The position numbers were made by a program, and so were the translations under genes. The notes below the pieces were generated by a model that was not told the DNA's origin, did no database searches, and saw only the letters and a list, made by a program, of their open reading frames with translations. Positions 9,031 through 17,498 of a DNA stretch of 64,000 nt are shown piece by piece; positions within the stretch are counted from its first letter, which is position 1; each line of letters begins with the position of its first letter. This stretch comes from Ferrimicrobium sp. (lineage in GTDB: Bacteria > Actinomycetota > Acidimicrobiia > Acidimicrobiales > Acidimicrobiaceae), in contig NZ_DAHXOI010000009.1 of assembly GCF_027364955.1 (NCBI RefSeq), positions 1 to 64,000 on the forward strand, in the 5' to 3' direction.

Positions 9031-9061
9031 GGGAAGCCTTCGCTGTATAGCTCGGTTTCCC
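9031..9061 (+). terminator. possible SAM-dependent attenuator hairpin
   Basis: GGGAAGCC (9031-9038) can pair with GGTTTCCC (9054-9061), eight pairs including one G-U, followed by ATTGACTTT. The loop holds AGCTC (9049-9053), a copy of the 5' strand of aptamer P1. GAGCT (9001-9005) could therefore switch between P1 and this loop. The U-tract is weak, so termination itself is uncertain. Confidence 0.4.
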
Positions 9062-9542
9062 ATTGACTTTGGGAGGCGTTTCGTGCAACTCGTTAGAGGC
9101 GGAGAGAACTTCAACAATACCCAACAGAGGAATCAGCCGTTGGTTGGTGCGCTGTTGTACGCTGAGAAAAGTGTCAAGAATACCGACACCTGTGTTCTTG
9201 CCGTGCGTGCGAAGTGGTGTCGACAAAGCCACAAGCCCAGTGCGCGACACCGTAGTGGTCGCGAGATGTGTAGTGGCTCGCGTGAACCCGGTGATATGTA
9301 CGCGGAGTTCATCCATTAGCGTCCAGTTCGCTCGATGGCAAGCGCCCATGCGTAAGCGCGGAGGTTGTCTTCTTGGACTTGCTTATTGGTCCCGAACGTT
9401 GGTTCGCCCTAGCGACTGACACTGATCGTATAGGCCTAGTGAGGTTGTCGATCCATCTCATCATCGCAACAAGGTTGCAGCAGTTACGTCTTAGAACTCA
9501 TGATCGCAGCGTCGATCTATTTCAAACAAGGAGATTACCAAA

Positions 9543-10841
9543 ATGTCCCAATGGGGATTTGAAACACAGCAGATTCATGCAGGCGCAGTAGCGGACCCGA
9601 CAACGGGGGCCCGTGCTGTACCGATCTACCAAACCTCGAGCTATGTGTTTCGTGATACCGATCACGCCGCTGCGCTCTTTGGACTTCAAGAACTCGGTAA
9701 TATTTACACGCGTCTTGGAAACCCAACGCAGGCGGTCTTTGAGGATCGGATTGCTGTTCTCGAGGGCGGAGTAGGAGCGCTCGCCACCGCCAGTGGGCAG
9801 GCGGCAGAGACACTGGCGTTGGTCAACCTCGCCGAGGGTGGCGGTCATATCGTCGCGTCATCATCCCTTTACGGTGGTAGCTATAACCTTTTGCACTACA
9901 CGCTCGCCAAGCTTGGAATTCAGACGACATTTATCGCCAACGTCGATGATTTGGGTGAATGGGAGTCAGCGATCCGGCCCGAGACTCGAGCCTTTTATGC
10001 GGAGACGATCGGGAATCCCAAAGGAGATATCATCGATTTCGCCGGTATCGCTAGCGTTGCGCACGACCATGGCATCCCCTTAGTGGTGGATAACACCCTT
10101 GCGACGCCCTTCCTAGCCCAGCCGTTACGCTACGGTGCGGATATCGTGGTGCACTCGGCGACTAAGTTCATCGGTGGTCACGGCACCTCTTTGGGCGGGG
10201 TCATTGTTGATGGTGGGTCATTTGACTATGAGAGTTCGGGTCGTTTCCCTAACTTCACTGAGCCCGACGAGAGTTATCATGGTCTGGTTTACGCGGAACT
10301 ACCAGAGGCATTACGGCCTGCTCGTTATATTTTGAAGGCCCGTCTACAGTACATGCGTGACATCGGTGCTACGGTATCGCCGTTCAACGCTTTTCAGTTC
10401 CTTTTAGGCCTAGAGACGCTGAGTCTAAGGATGGAGCGTCATGTCGCTAACGCACAGGCGGTCGCTGAGTGGCTCGAAGCACGAGATGAGGTCGCCTGGG
10501 TCTCCTATGCTGGTCTTGCCTCAAGTCCCTGGCACGCACGTCAACAGCAGTATTTGCCACGCGGTGCGGGAGCCATCATCGGCTTTGGGATCAAGGGTTC
10601 TGAGACCGCCGGGCAGCGCTTTATTGAAGGACTTGAGCTCTTTAGTCACTTGGCCAACGTCGGGGATGTGCGTAGTCTGGCCATTCATCCCGCCTCGACC
10701 ACCCATTCGCAGCTAACTGAGGCTGAACGCATCGCAACTGGCGTGAGCGCCGACCTTATCCGTCTGTCGATTGGTCTTGAGACGATCGACGATATTTTGG
10801 CTGACTTGGAGGCTGGTTTCCGTGCTGCAAAAGAGAGTTGA
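9543..10841 (+). CDS. metY: O-acetylhomoserine sulfhydrylase MetY
   Basis: This PLP enzyme of the Cys/Met metabolism family makes homocysteine from O-acetylhomoserine and sulfide. The 432-residue protein is longer than cystathionine gamma-synthases, as expected for MetY. Family motifs include PIYQTSSYVFRDTDHAAALF, IYTRLGNPTQAVFEDRIA and the PLP lysine in HSATKFIGGHGTSLGG. The ATG at 9543 follows AAGGAG. metX overlaps its 3' end, making a two-gene direct-sulfhydrylation operon. The SAM-IV-like aptamer upstream suggests repression by S-adenosylmethionine. Confidence 0.95.
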   Translation: MSQWGFETQQIHAGAVADPTTGARAVPIYQTSSYVFRDTDHAAALFGLQELGNIYTRLGNPTQAVFEDRIAVLEGGVGALATASGQAAETLALVNLAEGGGHIVASSSLYGGSYNLLHYTLAKLGIQTTFIANVDDLGEWESAIRPETRAFYAETIGNPKGDIIDFAGIASVAHDHGIPLVVDNTLATPFLAQPLRYGADIVVHSATKFIGGHGTSLGGVIVDGGSFDYESSGRFPNFTEPDESYHGLVYAELPEALRPARYILKARLQYMRDIGATVSPFNAFQFLLGLETLSLRMERHVANAQAVAEWLEARDEVAWVSYAGLASSPWHARQQQYLPRGAGAIIGFGIKGSETAGQRFIEGLELFSHLANVGDVRSLAIHPASTTHSQLTEAERIATGVSADLIRLSIGLETIDDILADLEAGFRAAKES

Positions 10842-11955
10842 GGCGGTGACGACCGCCGCATGGCATACTGGCCTCTTTGCCGGACACCGTCAATTCGCGC
10901 GGGTTCTTGATGACTTTACGACCGAATTGGGTGCGGTGATCGGCCCTATCGACGTCGCCTACGAGACATGGGGAACGCTGAATGCTGATCGGAGCAATGC
11001 CATATTGGTGCTCCATGCTTTGACTGGGGATTCGCATGCGGTTGGTGAGGTTGAGGATGGACATGCGACACCAGGTTGGTGGAACGGACTGATTGGTCCC
11101 GGTCTGGCGATTGATACGAACCGCTACTTTGTGGTGTGCCCTAACGTACTTGGTGGGTGTCAAGGGACCACCGGTCCCTCTTCGGTCGCACCCGATGGCG
11201 AGGTCTACGGCTCGAGATTTCCGACGATCACCATCCGTGATCAGGTGGCTGTTGAGTACGCACTCGCCCAGTTCCTTGGCATCGAACGATTCGCTGGAAT
11301 CGTTGGAGGGTCGATGGGCGGGATGCGCGTTCTTGAGTGGTTGGTTGGCTATCCAGAGGCTTGCGAACGGGCGGTGGTGTTGGCGGTTGGGGCAGCGGCG
11401 ACAGCGGAGCAGATCGCGCTCACCTCGTTGCAGATCCGCATGATAGAGAGCGACCCCAACTTCTGTGGTGGGGATTACTACCGCTACGGGGTAGTCCCGA
11501 GCCACGGACTCCGCCTCGCTCGGGAACTCGCTCATCTTAGCTATCGAAGTCCTGATGAGCTCGATACGCGCTTTGGGCGTCGTCGTCAATCCGATTCGGT
11601 GACAGACCTTGGCGTGGGGTCTTCCTTTGCAGTGGAGTCCTACCTGTCCCATCATGGGCAAAAGCTCGTCCAGCGTTTCGATGCCAATTCCTACATCCGG
11701 CTCTCGGAGGCGATGAATCATCATGACGTTGGGCGAGATCGAGGTGGGGTTCTCCAGGCTCTCCGACGAGTGAAGGCAAGGGTGACCGTCATTGGGATCT
11801 CCTCTGACCGTCTGTTTCCTGTGGGACAACAGCAGGCCCTTGCGGAGGCGTTGCCGACCTGTGATGGTCTCCACATTGTGGACTCGAATATTGGTCATGA
11901 TGGCTTTCTGGTTGAAGTGAAGGCGATCGGTGAGATCGTTCGCGCGGTACTCTGA
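10822..11955 (+). CDS. metX: homoserine O-acetyltransferase MetX
   Basis: MetX acetylates homoserine with acetyl-CoA, giving the substrate of the upstream enzyme. The protein is an alpha/beta hydrolase of about 377 residues with the nucleophile elbow GGSMGGMRVLEW, the acid Asp in SDRLFPVGQQ and the His in SNIGHDGF. HALTGDSHA near the N-terminus is also typical. I chose the GTG at 10822, which has GGAGG 9 nt upstream and overlaps metY by 20 nt. A GTG at 10846 is an alternative with a poorer ribosome-binding site. The frame is open back to 10771 without support. Confidence 0.92.
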   Translation: MLQKRVEAVTTAAWHTGLFAGHRQFARVLDDFTTELGAVIGPIDVAYETWGTLNADRSNAILVLHALTGDSHAVGEVEDGHATPGWWNGLIGPGLAIDTNRYFVVCPNVLGGCQGTTGPSSVAPDGEVYGSRFPTITIRDQVAVEYALAQFLGIERFAGIVGGSMGGMRVLEWLVGYPEACERAVVLAVGAAATAEQIALTSLQIRMIESDPNFCGGDYYRYGVVPSHGLRLARELAHLSYRSPDELDTRFGRRRQSDSVTDLGVGSSFAVESYLSHHGQKLVQRFDANSYIRLSEAMNHHDVGRDRGGVLQALRRVKARVTVIGISSDRLFPVGQQQALAEALPTCDGLHIVDSNIGHDGFLVEVKAIGEIVRAVL

Positions 11956-12228
11956 CCAATCCGGGAGGGCTGCATTTGGACGTGACCCTGGTCGTTAGGC
12001 GCCCTCAGCTCGTCGTAGATCCAGTGAGCACAAGCGGGGATGGACGGCCCTGGTGGAGCGACAAGACCAGCGGCCACTAGGCCGGGGTCTGTGGGAATGA
12101 GAGAAGATATTGGCTCTTCTGCTGCGATGACGGCTCTGCGTCTATGGGATCGTCGAGCATCGCCATCGTCTTGGTGTATTTGCTACTCCATTGGTGTGCA
12201 GGTCTGGTATTGGCGCGCAATTCTGGAG

Positions 12229-12705
12229 TTATGGTAGGGAGGTCACTGGCGGCCCGTAACGGTTGGGTCCAGGGGTGGAACGTTGCGTCAGAAAGACCAG
12301 GAGAATGATGGTGCCGACGAGTGGTACGAACCCTACAAAAATCCATCCCCCGCTGTGGTCGGTGTCATGGAGGCGCCGAAGGGTGAGACCAATGGATGGA
12401 ATAAGGAGTGCGATTCCATACACGTAGTACAGAATAAAGAACAGAGGGTTGTGTGCTACGATGAAGACGGCCAAAAGTAGGAGTCCAATGACGGCGCCGA
12501 CCAGATATGCCTTCCAGTACTCGCCTCTGGTAGAGCGGATGCGGAAGTTGGTATAGAGTCGCCACATCCTGAGATAGGCGTCTACGAAGGAGATCGAGGG
12601 AACCTGGAAGCCTAAATTTGCCTCTGGTGATCCTTCAAATTTCGGAAGACCATACGACCCTTGACCGCTGTGGTCAGGAGTTGGTGGTGTCTCAGGACTG
12701 TCCAT
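12229..12705 (-). CDS. DUF805 family membrane protein
   Basis: This is a 158-residue protein. The first 45 residues are polar and Pro/Gly-rich; a DUF805 domain follows with the signature TRGEYWKAYLV, hydrophobic segments (about 67-84, 88-103, 122-141) and GLTLRRLHDTDHSGGW. DUF805 proteins are small inner-membrane proteins of unknown function. The ATG at 12705 has GAGGGG 7 nt upstream. The neighbours give no functional hint. Confidence 0.87.
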   Translation of the reverse strand: MDSPETPPTPDHSGQGSYGLPKFEGSPEANLGFQVPSISFVDAYLRMWRLYTNFRIRSTRGEYWKAYLVGAVIGLLLLAVFIVAHNPLFFILYYVYGIALLIPSIGLTLRRLHDTDHSGGWIFVGFVPLVGTIILLVFLTQRSTPGPNRYGPPVTSLP

Positions 12706-13084
12706 TCGATTCCCCTCAGATCTCGTTAGGGCGATTATAGCGCTCGTTTAGTCGGGATAGGCTATCCCGTAAACTGTTTCAGGCGGCCGGGCAAATCTCT
12801 AACGACGCCGGGCAAATCTCTAACGACGCTGGGCCAATCTCCAACGACGCCGTGCCAATCTCCAACGACGTTGTGGCCTCTTGGGGCTCTGACCCTTTTG
12901 AGGCTGTGGTTGCTAGATCGAGTCGACCAGCTATGTCAAGCTTTTCTTGCTATCACGCCTGCGTCCAGGAACCACCAACCCCAGAGGCGGTTGGACACCT
13001 ACGGTCACGCATCGGTGGCAATTACCACGCAGCGAGCGAGTGATAGACTCGCCTCGATACGGCGAGACTGGCATAGGAGACGAG
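12706..13084. other. intergenic region with four 21-bp tandem repeats
   Basis: The left edge holds the DUF805 leader (minus strand) and the right edge the AGGAGA ribosome-binding site of the methyltransferase. In between lie the 12786-12869 repeats. The plus frame through them would read a heptapeptide repeat (AGQISND-like), but that frame has no supported start and no recognisable protein, so I do not call it a gene. Confidence 0.5.
12786..12869. repeat. four tandem 21-bp repeats
   Basis: Four uninterrupted 21-bp units start at 12786, 12807, 12828 and 12849, sharing the core GCAAATCTCTAACGAC (units 1-2) or GCCAATCTCCAACGAC (units 3-4). Units 1-2 are identical and 3-4 have diverged, which suggests recent slippage at one end. 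There are no spacers, so this is not a CRISPR array. The reverse complement resembles the 10-bp repeats at 5671-5700. Confidence 0.92.
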
Positions 13085-13741
13085 ATGGACTGGGAACTGG
13101 GGCAGGAGCAACAGCGGCATTGGAAGAGGACCTATAGCGAACATCCGGCGATGTATGGATCGTCGGCTAGTGAACCAGGTGCCTATGCTATTGAGCTGCT
13201 TGCACGTCAGAGCCTTCGCAACGTACTTGAGCTTGGCGCTGGGCAGGGTCGAGATACCATCCCGATGCTAGAAGCTGGTCTGCGCGTCACCGCACTCGAT
13301 TACGTGGAGGAGGGATTGGCAGAGATCCGATCACGAGGTGCACATTTTGGCGCACAACTCCAGACCGTTCTTTACGATGTACGGGATCCCTTGCCATTTG
13401 CGGACGCCCTCTTCGACGCTTGCTACTCCCACATGCTCTTTAACATGGCGCTCACGAATGCAGAGTTGGTGGCACTCAGCCGAGAGGTCGCGAGAGTGCT
13501 CCGACCTGGTGGTGTGGTGATCTACACGGTGCGCCACACCGGTGATGCTCATTACGGCGCCGGGGTCGATCATGGCGAAAACCGCTACGAGAATGGTGGC
13601 TTTGTCGTGCACTTCTTCGATCGAGAGCTCGTCACGGGCCTTGCTGAAGGGTTCCGCATCGACGAGGTTGTCGAGTTCATCGAGGGTGAGTTGCCACGGA
13701 GACTCTTTCGTGTGACGATGACCCGGTTGCCCACGAACTGA
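13085..13741 (+). CDS. class I SAM-dependent methyltransferase
   Basis: This is a 218-residue protein with a Rossmann methyltransferase core. Motif I is VLELGAGQGRDTIPML, motif II ALDYVEEGL, and post-motif LRPGGVVIYTVRH. It resembles small-molecule methyltransferases of the UbiE/tellurite-resistance type, but the substrate cannot be assigned. The ATG at 13085 has AGGAGA at the right distance; the open frame starting at 12947 has no ribosome-binding site. A strong UUCG hairpin follows the stop. Confidence 0.88.
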   Translation: MDWELGQEQQRHWKRTYSEHPAMYGSSASEPGAYAIELLARQSLRNVLELGAGQGRDTIPMLEAGLRVTALDYVEEGLAEIRSRGAHFGAQLQTVLYDVRDPLPFADALFDACYSHMLFNMALTNAELVALSREVARVLRPGGVVIYTVRHTGDAHYGAGVDHGENRYENGGFVVHFFDRELVTGLAEGFRIDEVVEFIEGELPRRLFRVTMTRLPTN

Positions 13742-13746
13742 GCTGT

Positions 13747-13780
13747 GCGTACCTCGATCAGTTCGCTGGTCGAGGTACGC
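13747..13780 (+). terminator. 15-bp hairpin with TTCG loop after methyltransferase
   Basis: GCGTACCTCGATCAG (13747-13761) pairs with CTGGTCGAGGTACGC (13766-13780) around a TTCG tetraloop. The only non-Watson-Crick pair is a T-G wobble. It lies 5 nt after the stop codon. No T-tract follows, so it may act as a terminator without a U-tract or as an mRNA-stabilising stem. Confidence 0.75.
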
Positions 13781-13920
13781 CCACATTGGTGAGCGTAGTT
13801 GCTCTGATCAGTCGGGTCTCAGGCTGATGCGGGTCGGAAATTGGCCGTTAGTCTGGTTGCAACACTACAGGTTGCCAGAGCTACAGCGGTGGGTCTGGCT
13901 GCGTCGATGGGAAAGTAGCG

Positions 13921-16032
13921 ATGACGGCTCGAGAGCGCATGAAGAATGGACCATGGCGTGCACTACTCGATGATGTTGCGAGCATCGAGCGTTCGGGTAT
14001 GGCAGTCTCTGTTGGGTTGCGCTGCGCACTTGGCATGCTACCTCCGCTGATTATCGGTGTTGCAACTGGCTTCGTCGGCGATGGGGTGAGTGCTGCTGTG
14101 GGTGCGCTCGTCGTTGGGTTCGTCTCCTTCGAGGGCCGTTACCGGAGCACACTCCGGAACATGTTGCTCGCGAGCATTGGTGTGACTATCTCGGCCTTCG
14201 TCGGTGCCATCGCAGCACCTCACCTCTTGGTCTTGCTCATCGTTTTGGCCATCTGGGGCTTGCTGGGCGGGCTTGCTGGCGCGTTCGGACCAGGTATGTC
14301 GATGGCGGCCATGCAAGCCGTAGAGGTCTTGGTGGTCTTTAGCGCACTCGGTATGGGGGTCCAGAGTTCGATTGTGCAGGCGTTTTGGGTCTTGGGTGGT
14401 GCCCTTTTCCAAATCATCCTCCTTCTTCTCACCTGGCCAACACGGCGGCTCGATGGGGAGATGGCCTCGGTAGGTGAGGTCTACCGTCGACTGGCCAACT
14501 ACGCGAGATCGATGCCCCAAACGGCGCCACCGGCAGATCAGCTGACGTCGGGGGCAGACTGGTTGGGCGATCCCAATCCACTTGGCGACCCCTCGGCCAT
14601 CGTGGCGCTGAAGGAGCTCTTCCAACTTGCCCAAGATATTCGTCTATCGTTGAGCGCACTGGTTTTCGAATCGCGTGGCAATGGTGAAGAGAACCAGTGG
14701 GCGATGGAGTTTCTCCGCCAGAGTGCCGCCATACTAAGGGCCATCGGTGATCAACTCAGTTTGTCGACGTCCCTTCGTGCCAAGGTGCATCTTTGGAGTC
14801 GTCGGCGGCGTAGCTTCGTCGCGGCCTTGCCACAACTAGAGATCCCTGATGCCGATGACTCCAAACCTCTTCTCGGACTGATTGCGCGCCAACTGCAACG
14901 GGCTATGGACTTGGTGGGCCAGGTCGGCGATGCGAGCCCGCATATGGTGTTGCCAGGCCTGAATCGAGGTCAAAGCGCCCTCGATGAGACCGTACGACGC
15001 AGGTTACGTGGGTTTCGCAAGATCCTCACTTCGGATTCGGAGTTGCTCTTCCATGCGGGTCGCTTGGTTCTCGTGCTTGTTGTTGGCACCTACCTTGCCC
15101 ACGCCTTCTCGCTTCGAAATGGCTATTGGGTTCCCATGACGGCTGCCGTTGTCCTCCAGGGGGATTTTAGCGGAACAGTACAGCGTGGGTTGGCTCGCTT
15201 GGGTGGGACGCTTATTGGGGCGGTCGCTGTGACAGAATTGGCGGCACTGGTCGTACCGAGCCACGGGATCCTTATCGTGGTGATTGTGTTGCTGACGTGG
15301 GGAACCTATGCAACCTACCGAGCAAACTATTTTCTCTACAGCATCTTTTTGACCTCAGATGTGGTAGCGATGTTTGCGATGATCGGCTCACCAGTGGGCA
15401 CGACCGCCCAAGAGCGCGCGGTGGCGACGGCTTTGGGAGGGGTGGTGGCGATCGCTGTCTTTTTGCTGTGGCCAACGTGGCGTCGCCGACTGCTGCCGGG
15501 GGCACTCGCCTCGATGGTGCGGACCCAGGGAGCGTATGCTGGTGGTGTTCTACGAGCCTTTGATGTATCGCTGGTCGACGAGAGTGACGTCTCTGGCGTC
15601 GAGGAGTTACGCGTGCTCTCGGTCAGCGCACGCTCGGCGCGTCAGCTCGCCGCCACGCTGCTCGAGGGTATGTCGACGGAGCCAGGCACCCAACAGGAGG
15701 CGGTGGCGACGGCTGGTGCCATTCTTTCGCAGATCAACTTCTGTGCGTTGTTGGCACTCGCGCTCAATGCCGAACTTCTTCATGAGCATCAGTTCTTCAC
15801 CGGGATGATCGAGCTCAGCGATGCGATTGTTGCGCTATCTTCGTACCAGGCGGACCGCTTAGCATCCTTTGGATCCCTGTCTGATCCAGAAGAGATGGGT
15901 CAAGCACCATCCATTCCCCCAGACCTTGTTGTTTCAACGGAGCTCTATCGACAAATTTTGGAACTCGTCGGTGGTTTTCAAGAGCTCGATGTGCTGATCG
16001 AGCAGTATGGCTCGGCGGTTCTCACGTTGTGA
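13921..16032 (+). CDS. FUSC family membrane protein (aromatic acid exporter-like)
   Basis: This is a 703-residue protein built as two membrane halves. Each has about four to six hydrophobic segments (about residues 35-180 and 375-520) followed by a long cytoplasmic helical region. This is the fusaric-acid-resistance/YccS/AaeB architecture, and LRNGYWVPMTAAVVLQGDF is the FUSC signature in the second half. Such proteins are proposed to export aromatic acids or other organic acids by proton motive force; the substrate here is unknown. The ATG at 13921 has a weak GGAAAG upstream. A close partner (HlyD-type) is absent. Confidence 0.88.
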   Translation: MTARERMKNGPWRALLDDVASIERSGMAVSVGLRCALGMLPPLIIGVATGFVGDGVSAAVGALVVGFVSFEGRYRSTLRNMLLASIGVTISAFVGAIAAPHLLVLLIVLAIWGLLGGLAGAFGPGMSMAAMQAVEVLVVFSALGMGVQSSIVQAFWVLGGALFQIILLLLTWPTRRLDGEMASVGEVYRRLANYARSMPQTAPPADQLTSGADWLGDPNPLGDPSAIVALKELFQLAQDIRLSLSALVFESRGNGEENQWAMEFLRQSAAILRAIGDQLSLSTSLRAKVHLWSRRRRSFVAALPQLEIPDADDSKPLLGLIARQLQRAMDLVGQVGDASPHMVLPGLNRGQSALDETVRRRLRGFRKILTSDSELLFHAGRLVLVLVVGTYLAHAFSLRNGYWVPMTAAVVLQGDFSGTVQRGLARLGGTLIGAVAVTELAALVVPSHGILIVVIVLLTWGTYATYRANYFLYSIFLTSDVVAMFAMIGSPVGTTAQERAVATALGGVVAIAVFLLWPTWRRRLLPGALASMVRTQGAYAGGVLRAFDVSLVDESDVSGVEELRVLSVSARSARQLAATLLEGMSTEPGTQQEAVATAGAILSQINFCALLALALNAELLHEHQFFTGMIELSDAIVALSSYQADRLASFGSLSDPEEMGQAPSIPPDLVVSTELYRQILELVGGFQELDVLIEQYGSAVLTL

Positions 16033-16241
16033 AGCCGTGGTCATTGGATGAGTCAGACGTTAGCGAACCTTTGTGCAACCCATTTGTTCGATCCCAAGCG
16101 TGAGCGAGACCGGCGATCCAGGGCTGCCTGATGATGTCGACAGGCAGTTACTACTGAGACCGGCTAAGGCAATGCTTCGCAAGTCGGGTGGAATACGTAC
16201 TTGTCGTGGTGGGTTAGATGGGGCACATAAAGGAGATGGCA

Positions 16242-17498
16242 ATGGAGAGTGGACGAGAAGATGTGGACGGTTCCTTGGAGGGCTCAACGCGGCATAACCT
16301 CGCGATGGTAGAGGTATTTGGAGCAAATTGGTGTCCAGATTGTAAGCGGACCAAGCAATTTCTCCAGGATCAGCGCATTCCTTTTCGTTCGATCAACGTC
16401 GAAGAGGACGAGGATGGGCGCCGCCGGGTCGAGGATGCATCTGATGGCAAACTCATTATTCCGTTGGTCGTCTTTCCTGACGGGCAGGAGCTCATTGAGC
16501 CGTCAAATGCACAGATCGCACAGCTGCTTGGGCTAACCATCCAAGGCGAGCGTAGCTTCTATGATTTGGTGATCATTGGTGGTGGTCCTACCGGGCTCAC
16601 GGCCGGTATCTACGCCGCCCGTGAGGGTATTGCTACCCTGATCTTGGACCGTGGAGCGTTAGGTGGGCAGGCTGGTGCAACGGAGCGGGTCGATAACTAT
16701 CCAGGTTTTCCTGATGGTGTAAGCGGGGAGGAACTTGCTTCGCTCTATGTCGCTCATGCGAAGCGCTACGGTGTCGAGATGCTCCAAGGGGTGGCGGTCT
16801 CCGGTATTGCACGATCCGGTGGCGAGCTCCTGATCACGGTGGATGGTGGTCAGAGCTATCGTGCAAAGGCGGTGCTCATCGCGTCAGGATCTACCTATCG
16901 ACGTTTGGAGGTCCCTGGCGAGAGTGACCTCATCGGGGCCGGGGTGCATTTTTGTGCTACCTGTGATGGTCCGTTTTACCGCGGTGCTAAGAACTTGGTG
17001 GTGATCGGTGGAGGCAACTCGGCCCTTGAGGAGTCACTCTTCCTGTCACAATTTGTCGAGCACGTGACGATTCTTGAGGCTCGTGATCGTCTCAGTGCCT
17101 CGACGTTGCTGCAGGAACGTATCGCGTCCGATCCGAAGTTTGCGGTACATACTGGGGTGAAGGTGCAATCGTTCGAGACGGGAGATGATCACCATCTCAG
17201 TGCGGTGGTGATCGATGAGGGTCATGGGGAGGAACGAATCCGTGCTGCGGGGGCTTTCGTCTTCATCGGACTTACCCCTAACTCAGCGTTCGTCCGTGAC
17301 AGCATCGAGCTCGATACGGCAGGATTTATCGTCACCAGATCAGCCATGGAGACCTCCATGCCAGGAGTCTTTGCCGCCGGTGATGTGCGCCTTGGCTCCA
17401 CCAAGCAGATTGCCTCTGCGGTCGGGGAAGGTGCGGCAGCGCTGATCATGATTCGTACCTATTTGGATGCATTCGAGACTCCTGCTGCGAGCGCCTAG
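16242..17498 (+). CDS. glutaredoxin-thioredoxin reductase fusion
   Basis: This is a 418-residue fusion. Residues about 21-97 form a glutaredoxin/mycoredoxin-like domain with redox motif CPDC (31-34). From about 105 a complete low-molecular-weight thioredoxin reductase follows: FAD site IIGGGPTGLTAG, redox pair CATC (238-241), second Rossmann VVIGGGNSALEE and FAADGV-like VFAAGDVRLGS. It probably passes electrons from NAD(P)H through FAD and CATC to the fused redoxin. I chose the ATG at 16242 because AAAGGAG lies 7 nt upstream; an ATG at 16218 has no such signal. It stands alone. Confidence 0.9.
   Translation: MESGREDVDGSLEGSTRHNLAMVEVFGANWCPDCKRTKQFLQDQRIPFRSINVEEDEDGRRRVEDASDGKLIIPLVVFPDGQELIEPSNAQIAQLLGLTIQGERSFYDLVIIGGGPTGLTAGIYAAREGIATLILDRGALGGQAGATERVDNYPGFPDGVSGEELASLYVAHAKRYGVEMLQGVAVSGIARSGGELLITVDGGQSYRAKAVLIASGSTYRRLEVPGESDLIGAGVHFCATCDGPFYRGAKNLVVIGGGNSALEESLFLSQFVEHVTILEARDRLSASTLLQERIASDPKFAVHTGVKVQSFETGDDHHLSAVVIDEGHGEERIRAAGAFVFIGLTPNSAFVRDSIELDTAGFIVTRSAMETSMPGVFAAGDVRLGSTKQIASAVGEGAAALIMIRTYLDAFETPAASA

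Larger units (their letters stand above)
8715..9542. other. long leader region of metY-metX containing a riboswitch
   Basis: No protein gene is supported. The left part holds the SAM-IV-like aptamer (8924-9005) and a possible attenuator (9031-9061). The 480 nt between the attenuator and metY contains small inverted repeats (GGTGTCG/CGACACC around 9216-9252; CGCGAG/CTCGCG around 9259-9281; GCAAC/GTTGC at 9468-9480) but no recognised gene. The metY Shine-Dalgarno AAGGAG lies just before 9543. Confidence 0.5.

Noticed and set aside
8927-9349. 140-codon open frame on the minus strand
   Set aside because: It is antisense to the SAM-IV-like aptamer, lacks a ribosome-binding site and has no domain character.
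12786-12869. CRISPR-like array
   Set aside because: The repeats are contiguous with no spacers and there are no cas genes.
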